From positions 48,377 through 112,376 of the forward strand of contig DASVDF010000110.1 of assembly GCA_036381215.1 (NCBI GenBank): 64,000 bases of DNA, read 5' to 3'. The notes under the pieces are model-generated. The model ran no database searches, was not told where the DNA came from, and saw only the letters and a list, made by a program, of their open reading frames with translations. The translations under genes were made by a program, and so were the position numbers. Positions 48,981-57,048 of the stretch are shown here, one piece after another. The DNA is from IDS-8 sp036381215. GTDB taxonomy: Bacteria > Pseudomonadota > Gammaproteobacteria > Steroidobacterales > Woeseiaceae. How positions within the stretch are numbered: the first letter of the stretch is position 1; each line of letters starts with the position of its first letter.

Positions 48981-50651
48981 GTGTCGCTCGAGGATCGCCC
49001 GCATGCCGCCGCGGCGGACGCCGCCCCCACTCCCACCGGAGAACGCGCTCGCGGAGGCGTAAGCCGGCCGGCGCAACGGGCGCTGCCGCTCGGCGATGCG
49101 CCCGCGCTCGCGCCTGCGCGCTCGATGCGCACGCGTTCGCGACCCCTGTGGCTGTGCCTCGATTTCCCGCGGCTGCCGCTCGAAGCGCTTCCCGGCGGCG
49201 CGGGCCCGCGCGCGGTCTACGAGGAGCACCGGGGCGTGCGGCAGGTCCTGCTCGCGAACGGGGAAGCCGGCAAGGCGGGTATCCAGGCCGGCATGCCGGT
49301 CACCGCGGCGCTCGCGCTCCTGCCGGCGCTCGCCCTGCAGGCGCGCGATCCGGCGCGCGAACGGCGCACCCTCGAGGCGCTCGCCGCGTGGGCGGAGTGC
49401 TACACGTCGCGGGTGAGCCTCGACCCGCCGGCCCTCCTGCTCGAGATCGCGGGCAGCCTGCGCCTCTTCGGCGGGCTCGACACCTTGTGGCGGCGGATCA
49501 CGCACGATCTCGGGCGACGGGGGTTCACCGCGGCGCAGGCTTTGGCGCCCACGCCGCTCGCCGCGCTTCTCTTCGCGCGCGGCGGCGGAGGCACCCGCAT
49601 CGAGGATCCGAAGCACCTGACCGGTGCCGTCGCCGCGCTGCCGCTTGCCTGCCTCGCCTGGCCGGAAGAGGTGCTGGATGCCCTGCGCGGCATGGGGCTC
49701 ACCACTATCGGCGATTGCCTGCGCCTGCCGCGACAGGGTTTTTTGCAGCGCTTCGGCGCCGCGCCTCTCCTCGATCTCGACCGGGCGCTCGGGCGCTTGC
49801 CGGATCCGCGCGCGAGCCATCGCCAGCTCGAGCGGTTCTCCCGCGAATGCGAGCTCTCCGGCGAAATCGACGACAGCGGGATCCTGCTCGAAGCCTGCCG
49901 GCAACTGCTGGAGGAGCTCGAACGCTTTCTCGTCCGGCGGCAGTTGGCGGTGCGTGCGGTGCGCTTCACCTTCTTTCACCTGCGCGCGCAGGCGACGCGC
50001 CTCGAGATCGGGCGCCGCCAGGCCGGCGGGGGCGTCGAGCAATGGAGCCGCCTGCTCGCATCGCGCTTCGAAACTCTCGACCTGCCGGAGCCGGTCATTG
50101 CCATCCGCCTCGCGGCTCGCGACGGCGAGCCGCTCCGGGGCACCACCGCGAGCCTGCCGTTTCACGGCAGGGCGGGCGAGGGGTGCGCGCCCGTGGTGCC
50201 GATGGCGGATCTCGTGGAGCGACTCGGCGCGCGCCTGGGGCCGGGGGCGGTTCACGGGCTCGCCCTGGCCGCCGAGCATCGTCCCCAGCGCGCGTGGCGG
50301 CCCGCTCTGCCGGCGGCCGAACGCCTCGCGCGAGCGTCCCGGTCCTTGCCGGAGCCTCCCGACGACTACCGGCCGCACTGGCTCGACTCCCGGCAGGCCG
50401 GGCGCCTGCTGCTCAGGCGACCGTTGTGGATGCTGTCCGAGCCGTTGCCGTTGCGGGCGGACGGCGAAGCACCGTCGTGTGACGGGCCTCTGACCCTGCT
50501 CTCCGGCCCCGAGCGCATCGAGACCGGCTGGTGGGACGAAGAAAGCGTGGCCCGCGACTATTTCATCGCCGCCGACGCGCGAGGCTCGCATCTCTGGATC
50601 TTTCGCGACCGCTCGCGGGGCGGCTGGTACCTGCACGGGATGTTCGGCTGA
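48981..50651 (+). CDS. imuB: ImuB, Y-family polymerase-like mutasome hub
   Basis: 556-aa catalytically dead Y-family polymerase homologue that links ImuA, DnaE2 and the beta clamp. The palm start is LWLCLDFPRLPLEALPGG (about residues 56-73), where active polymerases have DxD; later acidic residues are also missing. Helix-hairpin-helix and little-finger regions follow (LRGMGLTTIGDCLRLPRQGF, DLDRALGRLPDPR). The C-terminal part has the ImuB-C region ending RDYFIAADARGSHLWIFRDR. The N-terminal 50 residues are Ala/Pro-rich; a later start is possible. The TGA overlaps dnaE2. Confidence 0.92.
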   Translation: MSLEDRPHAAAADAAPTPTGERARGGVSRPAQRALPLGDAPALAPARSMRTRSRPLWLCLDFPRLPLEALPGGAGPRAVYEEHRGVRQVLLANGEAGKAGIQAGMPVTAALALLPALALQARDPARERRTLEALAAWAECYTSRVSLDPPALLLEIAGSLRLFGGLDTLWRRITHDLGRRGFTAAQALAPTPLAALLFARGGGGTRIEDPKHLTGAVAALPLACLAWPEEVLDALRGMGLTTIGDCLRLPRQGFLQRFGAAPLLDLDRALGRLPDPRASHRQLERFSRECELSGEIDDSGILLEACRQLLEELERFLVRRQLAVRAVRFTFFHLRAQATRLEIGRRQAGGGVEQWSRLLASRFETLDLPEPVIAIRLAARDGEPLRGTTASLPFHGRAGEGCAPVVPMADLVERLGARLGPGAVHGLALAAEHRPQRAWRPALPAAERLARASRSLPEPPDDYRPHWLDSRQAGRLLLRRPLWMLSEPLPLRADGEAPSCDGPLTLLSGPERIETGWWDEESVARDYFIAADARGSHLWIFRDRSRGGWYLHGMFG

Positions 50652-53600
50652 TGCGCCCGTTGCCCGATGTCGAGTACGCCGAGCTGCACGCGCTCAGCAA
50701 TTTCACATTCCTGCGCGGCGCGTCGCATCCCGAGGAGCTGGTGCTGATGGCGAACGAGCTCGGGTACCGCGCGCTCGCGCTCACCGACGAGTGCTCCGTC
50801 TCCGGCATCGTGCGCGCGCATGCCGCCGCGAAAGGCACCGGTCTCGAGCTCGTCATCGGCAGCGAGATCAGGGTCGTGGACGGGCCGAAGCTCGTGGTGC
50901 TGGCACAGAACCGCCGCGGTTACGCGCGCCTCTGCCGCCTGATCACCGACGGTCGGCGGGCCGCGGAGAAAGGCGAGTACCGGCTCGAGCCTCACGCCTT
51001 CGCCGACGGCCTGCCGGATTGCCTCGTGCTGTGGATTCCCGACACCCGGCTCAGCCTCGACGTCCGCGATCGCTGGATGCTCGACGCCTTCGCCGGGCGG
51101 CTGTGGATCGCGGTCGAGCTGCTCGCCGACGGCCTCGAGCGGGAGCGCCTGCGACGCTTGCGCGCGCTCGGGCGCACTTTCGGGCTGCCGCTCGTCGCGG
51201 CGGGCGACGTGCACATGCATTGCCGGGCGCGGCGCGCGCTGCAGGATACGCTCACCGCGGTGCGCGCCGGCGTGACGCTGGAGCGCGCCGGCCTCCTCCT
51301 GTATCCGAACGGCGAGCGTTACCTGCGCCCGCGGGAGGTGCTCTCGTCCGTCTATCCGCCGGAGCTTCTCGAGGAAACCGTGCGCATCGCAGAGCGCATC
51401 GATTTCTCGCTGGGCGAGCTCCGCTACACCTATCCCGGGGAGCTCGTCCCGGCGGGCGAGACGCCGGCGAGCTGGCTCGGGAAATTGACGGAGGAGGGGA
51501 TGCGGCGGCGCTGGCCGGACGGCGCCCCGGACAAAGTGCAAAAGCTCGTGCAGCACGAGCTCGCGCTCATCCGCAGCCTCGATTACGAAGCCTACTTCCT
51601 GACGGTGCACGACATCGTCGCTTTCGCGCGCAGCCGCGGCATCCTCTGCCAGGGCCGCGGCTCGGCGGCCAACTCCGCCGTGTGTTTCTGTTTACGAATC
51701 ACGGAAGTGGATCCCGCGCGCATGTCGATGCTGTTCGAGCGCTTCATCTCGCGCGAGCGCAACGAGCCGCCCGACATCGACGTCGATTTCGAGCACGAGC
51801 GGCGCGAGGAAGTCATCCAGTACATCTACGGAAAATACGGGCGCGACCGCGCCGCACTCGCGGCGACGGTGATCACCTACCAGCCACGGAGCGCGATCCG
51901 CGACGTCGGCAAGGCGCTTGGGCTCGCCCCCGTGCAGGTCGATCGCCTGGCGCGCTCGATGCAATGGTGGGACGGCAGGACCGTGGATGCGAGCCGCGTC
52001 GTCGAGGCAGGTCTCGACCCCCGGAGCCCGGTGCTCAAACGGCTGCTCCGGCTGGTGCGCGAGCTGGTCGGCTTCCCGCGCCACCTTTCGCAGCACGTCG
52101 GCGGCTTCGTCATTTCCGACCGGCCGCTCGCCGAGCTCGTCCCGGTCGAGAATGCCGCCATGCCCGAGCGCACGGTGATCCAGTGGGAGAAGGACGATCT
52201 CGAGGAACTGGGGCTCCTCAAGGTCGACGTGCTGGGGCTCGGCATGCTGACGGCGATCCGCCGCGCCTTCGATCTCATCCGCGGCTATTCCGGCCGGGAG
52301 TACACGCTCGCGACGGTGCCGGCGGAGGACCCGGCCGTGTACGACATGATCTCGAAGGGCGACACGATGGGCGTGTTCCAGATCGAGTCGCGCGCGCAGA
52401 TGGCGATGCTGCCGCGGCTCAAGCCGCAGTGCTATTACGATCTCGTCATCGAGGTCGCGATCATCCGCCCCGGCCCCATCCAGGGCGACATGGTGCATCC
52501 CTATCTCCGGCGGCGGGCCGGCGAGGAGCCCGTCGAATATCCCAGTGAGGAAGTGCGCGGGGTGCTCGCGCGCACGCTCGGCGTGCCAATCTTCCAGGAA
52601 CAGGTGATGCAGCTCGCGGTGGTCGCGGCGGGATTCACGCCCGGGGAAGCGGATCAGCTCAGGCGCGCCATGGCCGCGTGGAAGCGCAAGGGCGGGCTCG
52701 GCGGCTTCGAGGAGAAGCTGATCCGCGGCATGCGCGAGCGCGGCTATGCGGAGGAGTTCGCGCGCCAGATCTACCACCAGATCGAGGGCTTCGGCGAATA
52801 CGGCTTTCCCGAATCGCATTCCGCGAGCTTCGCGCTGCTCGTGTACGTCTCTTCCTGGCTCAAGTGCCACGAGCCTGCGGCGTTCACCTGCGCGCTGCTC
52901 AACAGCCAGCCGATGGGTTTCTATGCACCGTCGCAGCTCGTGCAGGATGCCGAGCGGCACGGGGTCGAGGTGCTGCCGGCGGACGTGAACGCGAGCGCGA
53001 GCGACGCGACGCTCGAGTTACGCGACGGGGGCCGGCCGGCGCTGCGCCTGGGGCTCCGCCAGGTCAAGGGACTGAGCGAGGCGGGCGGGGAACGCATCGC
53101 CGCCGAGCGCGTGCACGGCGGCTATCGCAGCGTCCAGCAGCTCGCCCTGCGCACCGGGCTCGACCGCAAGGACCTGACCCGGCTCGCCGCCGCCGGTGCG
53201 CTCCGCTCGATCTCCGGGCACCGTCACCGGGTGCGCTGGGCGGTGGCCGGCGTGGAGGCGCCGACCGCGCTCTTCCCGCCCGCGGAAGACCGTCGCGAAG
53301 TCGTGCCGATGCTCAGGAAGCCCACCGAAGGGCAGGACATCGTGGCGGATTACCGGAGCCTCGGGCTGTCCCTCGGGCGTCATCCCGTAGCGCTGCTCCG
53401 CCCGCGCCTGCACCGCGAGCGCTACCTGCCGGCGGCACGGCTGTCCGCGCTGCCTTCAGGCGCGCGCGTGCGCGTCGCCGGTCTCGTGATCACGAAGCAG
53501 CGGCCCGGTACTTCGAGCGGCGTCACCTTCATCACGCTGGAAGACGAAACCGGGCACGTGAACCTCATTCTCTGGAAAGCGCTGGCCGACAAGCAGCGCG

Positions 53601-53743
53601 ACGTGCTGCTCAATGCACGGCTCATGGGCGCCGTTGGAGAGCTGCAGGTGGAGAGCGGCGTGATCCACGTGGTGGTGCGGCGAATGCTCGATCATTCGCG
53701 GTGGCTGGGCGAGCTCACGGTGCCGTCGCGATCTTTCCGGTAG
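50651..53743 (+). CDS. dnaE2: DnaE2, error-prone DNA polymerase III alpha
   Basis: 1030-aa C-family polymerase responsible for translesion and mutagenic synthesis under SOS. The PHP domain opens YAELHALSNFTFLRGASHPE (about residues 8-27). The catalytic aspartates lie in NEPPDIDVDFEHERREEVIQ (about 373-392), preceded by CQGRGSAANSAVCFCLRITE. Later come FPRHLSQHVGGFVIS, FGEYGFPESHSASFALLVYV and an OB fold near the C-terminus (VRVAGLVITKQRPGTSSGVT). DnaE2-type proteins are shorter than replicative DnaE, as here. ATG overlaps imuB. Confidence 0.96.
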   Translation: MRPLPDVEYAELHALSNFTFLRGASHPEELVLMANELGYRALALTDECSVSGIVRAHAAAKGTGLELVIGSEIRVVDGPKLVVLAQNRRGYARLCRLITDGRRAAEKGEYRLEPHAFADGLPDCLVLWIPDTRLSLDVRDRWMLDAFAGRLWIAVELLADGLERERLRRLRALGRTFGLPLVAAGDVHMHCRARRALQDTLTAVRAGVTLERAGLLLYPNGERYLRPREVLSSVYPPELLEETVRIAERIDFSLGELRYTYPGELVPAGETPASWLGKLTEEGMRRRWPDGAPDKVQKLVQHELALIRSLDYEAYFLTVHDIVAFARSRGILCQGRGSAANSAVCFCLRITEVDPARMSMLFERFISRERNEPPDIDVDFEHERREEVIQYIYGKYGRDRAALAATVITYQPRSAIRDVGKALGLAPVQVDRLARSMQWWDGRTVDASRVVEAGLDPRSPVLKRLLRLVRELVGFPRHLSQHVGGFVISDRPLAELVPVENAAMPERTVIQWEKDDLEELGLLKVDVLGLGMLTAIRRAFDLIRGYSGREYTLATVPAEDPAVYDMISKGDTMGVFQIESRAQMAMLPRLKPQCYYDLVIEVAIIRPGPIQGDMVHPYLRRRAGEEPVEYPSEEVRGVLARTLGVPIFQEQVMQLAVVAAGFTPGEADQLRRAMAAWKRKGGLGGFEEKLIRGMRERGYAEEFARQIYHQIEGFGEYGFPESHSASFALLVYVSSWLKCHEPAAFTCALLNSQPMGFYAPSQLVQDAERHGVEVLPADVNASASDATLELRDGGRPALRLGLRQVKGLSEAGGERIAAERVHGGYRSVQQLALRTGLDRKDLTRLAAAGALRSISGHRHRVRWAVAGVEAPTALFPPAEDRREVVPMLRKPTEGQDIVADYRSLGLSLGRHPVALLRPRLHRERYLPAARLSALPSGARVRVAGLVITKQRPGTSSGVTFITLEDETGHVNLILWKALADKQRDVLLNARLMGAVGELQVESGVIHVVVRRMLDHSRWLGELTVPSRSFR

Positions 53744-53788
53744 GAAACCCGCCATGCGGCGACATCCATGCACGTTGTGCAGAGCTTC

Positions 53789-54118
53789 CTAGTCGTCGTC
53801 CCGGAAATCGAAGCTGAAGGTGTCTTCGAGCTCCTTCATAGCTTCCCGCTGCTCGCGGATTTCTTCGAGACGCCGGCGCACTTCCTTCTTGCGGGCGGCC
53901 GCGGAATCCTGCGATGCCTCGAGCTCGGCAATCAGCTCCTCGACGTTGATCTCGACGGATACGTCCCCGACGTTGTCGGCTCCCTTCGCGCTCGAGAACA
54001 CGACGGTATCGTCCTCGTCCTCGTCACCCGGTTCATCCTCGTCGAGGTCGAGATCATCGTCGTCGGAGACGTCCTCGTCGTCTTCGGAATAGTCCGGATC
54101 GCCCAAATCGCGCTGCAT
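53789..54118 (-). CDS. Small acidic protein of unknown function
   Basis: 109-aa, extremely acidic N-terminal half (DYSEDDEDVSDDDDLDLDED) followed by a helical basic/acidic segment (NVEELIAELEASQDSAAARK, then KEVRRRLEEIREQREAMKEL) and an acidic end. No signal peptide or membrane segment is visible. I recognise similar proteins in other gammaproteobacteria, where the helical part is conserved, but know no function. It lies 165 nt downstream of gspF on the same strand and converges with dnaE2. The coding frame is supported by a clean ATG start and the helical pattern. Confidence 0.65.
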   Translation of the reverse strand: MQRDLGDPDYSEDDEDVSDDDDLDLDEDEPGDEDEDDTVVFSSAKGADNVGDVSVEINVEELIAELEASQDSAAARKKEVRRRLEEIREQREAMKELEDTFSFDFRDDD

Positions 54119-54283
54119 CCAACAACCTCTGAAAATCTCTCGGCGGTACGCCCGCCGGAAACGCGCTTGTGCATGCGTTTCGCCGCTTGTATACCGTGAA
54201 AGAATCGGCCGCGCAACAGAGTCGTGGGCAGTTTTGGACGGTCTGGAAAAGATATTTCCGGCCCGCGACTTAGAGCGGGTTCT

Positions 54284-55498
54284 TCAGCGAATGAGCTGGT
54301 TCAGCTCGAAGATCGGCAAAAGGATTGCCAAAACGATCAAGAGCACGATGACGGCCATGACGATGACCAGGAGCGGCTGCATGATTCCGAGCAGGGTGCC
54401 GATCAGGGAGTCGACCTCGCGCTCCTGGTTGATGGCGGCGCGCCGCAGCATCTCCTCCAGGCGGCCGCTCGCCTCGCCGCTCGCGATCAGGTGCGTCGTC
54501 ATGGGCGGAAACAGCTTGCTGCTCGCGAGCGATTTGCTGATGGCCGCGCCTTCGCGCACGCGCAGGGAAGCTTCCTCGACCGCCTCCCGCATCGGCACGT
54601 TCACGATCACCTGCGAGGCGATCCGCAGCGCCTCGAGTATCGGCACGCCGCTGCCGGCGAGAATGCTCAAGGTCTGCGTGAACCGCGCCGTGTTGAGGCC
54701 GCGGTTCAGCCGGCTGATCACCGGCATGCGGAGCAGGGCGCGGTGCCAGCGGCGGCGCGGTCCGGGCTGTTTCAGCACGTGGCGGATGCCGAAAACGGCG
54801 GCGACGACGACCACGATCAACGCGAGCCAGTAGTCGCGGATGAAATCGCTCGACCACAGCATCATGCGCGTGAGCACGGGCAGCTCCTGGTCGTAGTTCT
54901 CGAAGATCGTGACGACCTTGGGTACGACGTAGGCGAGCATGAAGCTGATGATGCCCGCGGCGGTCACGACCAGCGCGATCGGATAGATGAGCGCGTTGCG
55001 CACCTGCTGCTGGAGCTGCTGGCGCGATTCGGTGAACTCGGCCAGGCGTTCCAGCACCGCGTCGAGGTGTCCCGCCTGCTCGCCGGCAGCGACGGTGGCC
55101 CGGTAGAGCTCGGGAAACGCGTGCGGGAAATCGGCGAGGCCGTCGGCCAGCGTATGACCTTCCATGACCCGCGCGCGCACGCCGAGCAGGATGCTCTGCG
55201 CGCGCGGGTTCTCGCTCTGCTGGCTGACGGCGAGCAGCGCCTCCTCGAGCGGCAGCCCCGATTGCGCCAGGGTGGCGAGCTGGCGGGTGAGCAGTGCGAG
55301 CTCGCTGGCCGACAGTCCCCGCCGCCGCGCGAACGCGGAAGGACGGCGCGTCTCCTTGCGCGCCACCTCCGTGACGCTGACCGGCAGGAGCTCGCGCTCC
55401 CGCAGGAGCTGCCGCACGTGCCGCGGCGTGTCGCCTTCCAGCAGGCCCTTGCGTTCCTTGCCGGCCCGATCGAGCGCGACGAATTCGAACGCACCCAT
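54284..55498 (-). CDS. gspF: GspF, type II secretion inner-membrane protein
   Basis: Polytopic platform protein of the type II secretion system (404 aa). The N-terminal FEFVALDRAGKERKGLLEGD is diagnostic. Two T2SSF domains follow, with LTRQLATLAQSGLPLEEALL (about 73-92) and FTQTLSILAGSGVPILEALR (about 275-294), each with membrane segments after it. The C-terminus ends LLPIFELNQLI. ATG 55498 is 5 nt after gspE. It is the last gsp gene here; the pseudopilin genes gspG to gspN are not in the window. Confidence 0.95.
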   Translation of the reverse strand: MGAFEFVALDRAGKERKGLLEGDTPRHVRQLLRERELLPVSVTEVARKETRRPSAFARRRGLSASELALLTRQLATLAQSGLPLEEALLAVSQQSENPRAQSILLGVRARVMEGHTLADGLADFPHAFPELYRATVAAGEQAGHLDAVLERLAEFTESRQQLQQQVRNALIYPIALVVTAAGIISFMLAYVVPKVVTIFENYDQELPVLTRMMLWSSDFIRDYWLALIVVVVAAVFGIRHVLKQPGPRRRWHRALLRMPVISRLNRGLNTARFTQTLSILAGSGVPILEALRIASQVIVNVPMREAVEEASLRVREGAAISKSLASSKLFPPMTTHLIASGEASGRLEEMLRRAAINQEREVDSLIGTLLGIMQPLLVIVMAVIVLLIVLAILLPIFELNQLIR

Positions 55499-55503
55499 TG
55501 AGG

Positions 55504-57048
55504 CTAGTCGGCGCGGGTGACGCGGAGGACTTCCTCCAGCGTGGTCACCCCCGAGAGCACCAGCCGCCGCCCGTCGTCCCGGATGCCCGGGCTCAGCGTC
55601 CGGGCGTAACGCTCGAGCTGCTGCTCGCTGACGCCGTCGTGAATCATCGTGCGCATGGTGTCGTCGACGGCGATCAGCTCGTAGATACCGGTCCGGCCGC
55701 GGAAGCCCGTGCCGTCTTCCGTCCCCGGGCGGTACAGCATCGGCGGGTCGGCGGGATCCCGGTTCAGGCTGTGGCACTCGTACTCGCGCGCGGTGTAGGC
55801 GACCTTGGTGTCGTCGTCGAGCACCCGCACGAGCCGCTGCGCCAGCACCCCCACGAGGCTGGAGGACAGCAGGAAAGGCTCGACGCCCATGTCCCGCAGG
55901 CGGGTGATCGCACCCACGGCGGTGTTGGTGTGCAACGTCGACAGCACGAGGTGGCCCGTGAGGCTTGCCTGCACGGCGATCTGCGCGGTCTCGAGGTCGC
56001 GAATCTCGCCGACCATGACCACATCCGGATCCTGGCGCAGGATGGCGCGCAGCCCGCGCGCGAAGGTCATCTCGACCTTGGTGTTGACCTGGGTCTGGCC
56101 GATGCCGTCGATGAAGTATTCGATCGGGTCCTCGACCGTCATGATGTTGCGGCTGTTGTCGTTGATGCGCTCGAGCGCGGCGTACAGCGTGGTCGTCTTA
56201 CCGGAGCCGGTCGGGCCGGTCACCAGGATGATGCCGTGCGGCTTGTGGATCAGCTCGTCCATCACGGCGAGGGCCTGGTCGTCCATGCCGAGCGAGCTGA
56301 GGTCCAGGCGTCCCGCCTGCTTGTCGAGCAGGCGCAGCACGACGCGCTCGCCGTGCCCGCTGGGCATGGTCGACACGCGAACGTCGACCGCGCGGCCGGC
56401 GATGCGCAACGAAATGCGCCCGTCCTGCGGCAGCCGCTTCTCGGCGATGTCGAGCTTCGACATCACCTTGATCCGCGAGACGACGAGCGGCGCGAGCGTG
56501 CGGCGTGTCTGGAGAATCTCCTGCAGCACGCCGTCGATCCGGAAACGCACGTTCAGCCGGTTTTCGTACGGCTCGATGTGCACGTCGGACGCGTTGTCCT
56601 TGACGGCTTCGGTGAGGATCGCGTTGATGAAACGGATGATCGGCGCGTCGTCGTCGCTCTCGAGCAGGTCGGAGGGCTCGGGGAGCTCCTGTGCGACCTG
56701 GAGCAGGTCGGTCTGCTCGTCGAGATCGCCGACCATCTGCATTGCTTTGTGGCTGCCCTGCTCGTAGGTCTGCCGGAGCATCGCGTCGAACACGCTCGGC
56801 GAAACGCGCGTCAGCTCGAGCGGAACGCCGGCGAAGCGCCGCGTCTCGGCGAGGCTGAGCGGCGAAGCGCCCGTGCGATAGACCGTGTCGGCCACGCCGC
56901 CGCGAATCTCGCGGATCAGGACGCCGTGCCGCTTGGCGAACGAGAAGGGGAGCGGGCGTGCGGGCGCCTCGTCCGGCACCAGCTCCAAAGGCTGCTCGGG
57001 CGCCGTGATTGCGTCCGTCTCGTGGATGATTTCGGAATGGGTCGCCAT
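55504..57048 (-). CDS. gspE: GspE, type II secretion ATPase
   Basis: Cytoplasmic hexameric ATPase driving pseudopilus assembly (514 aa). The N-terminal domain ends with PIIRFINAILTEAVKDNASD and the Asp box region VHIEPYE. Walker A is GPTGSGKTTTLYAALERIND (about 275), then VEDPIEYFIDGIGQTQVNTK, the His box STLHTNTAVGAITRL and Walker B LRQDPDVVMVGEIRD. The zinc-binding tetracysteine loop usual in GspE is not seen: between VLDDDTKVAYTAREYECHSL and TGFRGRTGIYELI only one Cys remains. It overlaps gspD (ATGA). Confidence 0.94.
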   Translation of the reverse strand: MATHSEIIHETDAITAPEQPLELVPDEAPARPLPFSFAKRHGVLIREIRGGVADTVYRTGASPLSLAETRRFAGVPLELTRVSPSVFDAMLRQTYEQGSHKAMQMVGDLDEQTDLLQVAQELPEPSDLLESDDDAPIIRFINAILTEAVKDNASDVHIEPYENRLNVRFRIDGVLQEILQTRRTLAPLVVSRIKVMSKLDIAEKRLPQDGRISLRIAGRAVDVRVSTMPSGHGERVVLRLLDKQAGRLDLSSLGMDDQALAVMDELIHKPHGIILVTGPTGSGKTTTLYAALERINDNSRNIMTVEDPIEYFIDGIGQTQVNTKVEMTFARGLRAILRQDPDVVMVGEIRDLETAQIAVQASLTGHLVLSTLHTNTAVGAITRLRDMGVEPFLLSSSLVGVLAQRLVRVLDDDTKVAYTAREYECHSLNRDPADPPMLYRPGTEDGTGFRGRTGIYELIAVDDTMRTMIHDGVSEQQLERYARTLSPGIRDDGRRLVLSGVTTLEEVLRVTRAD

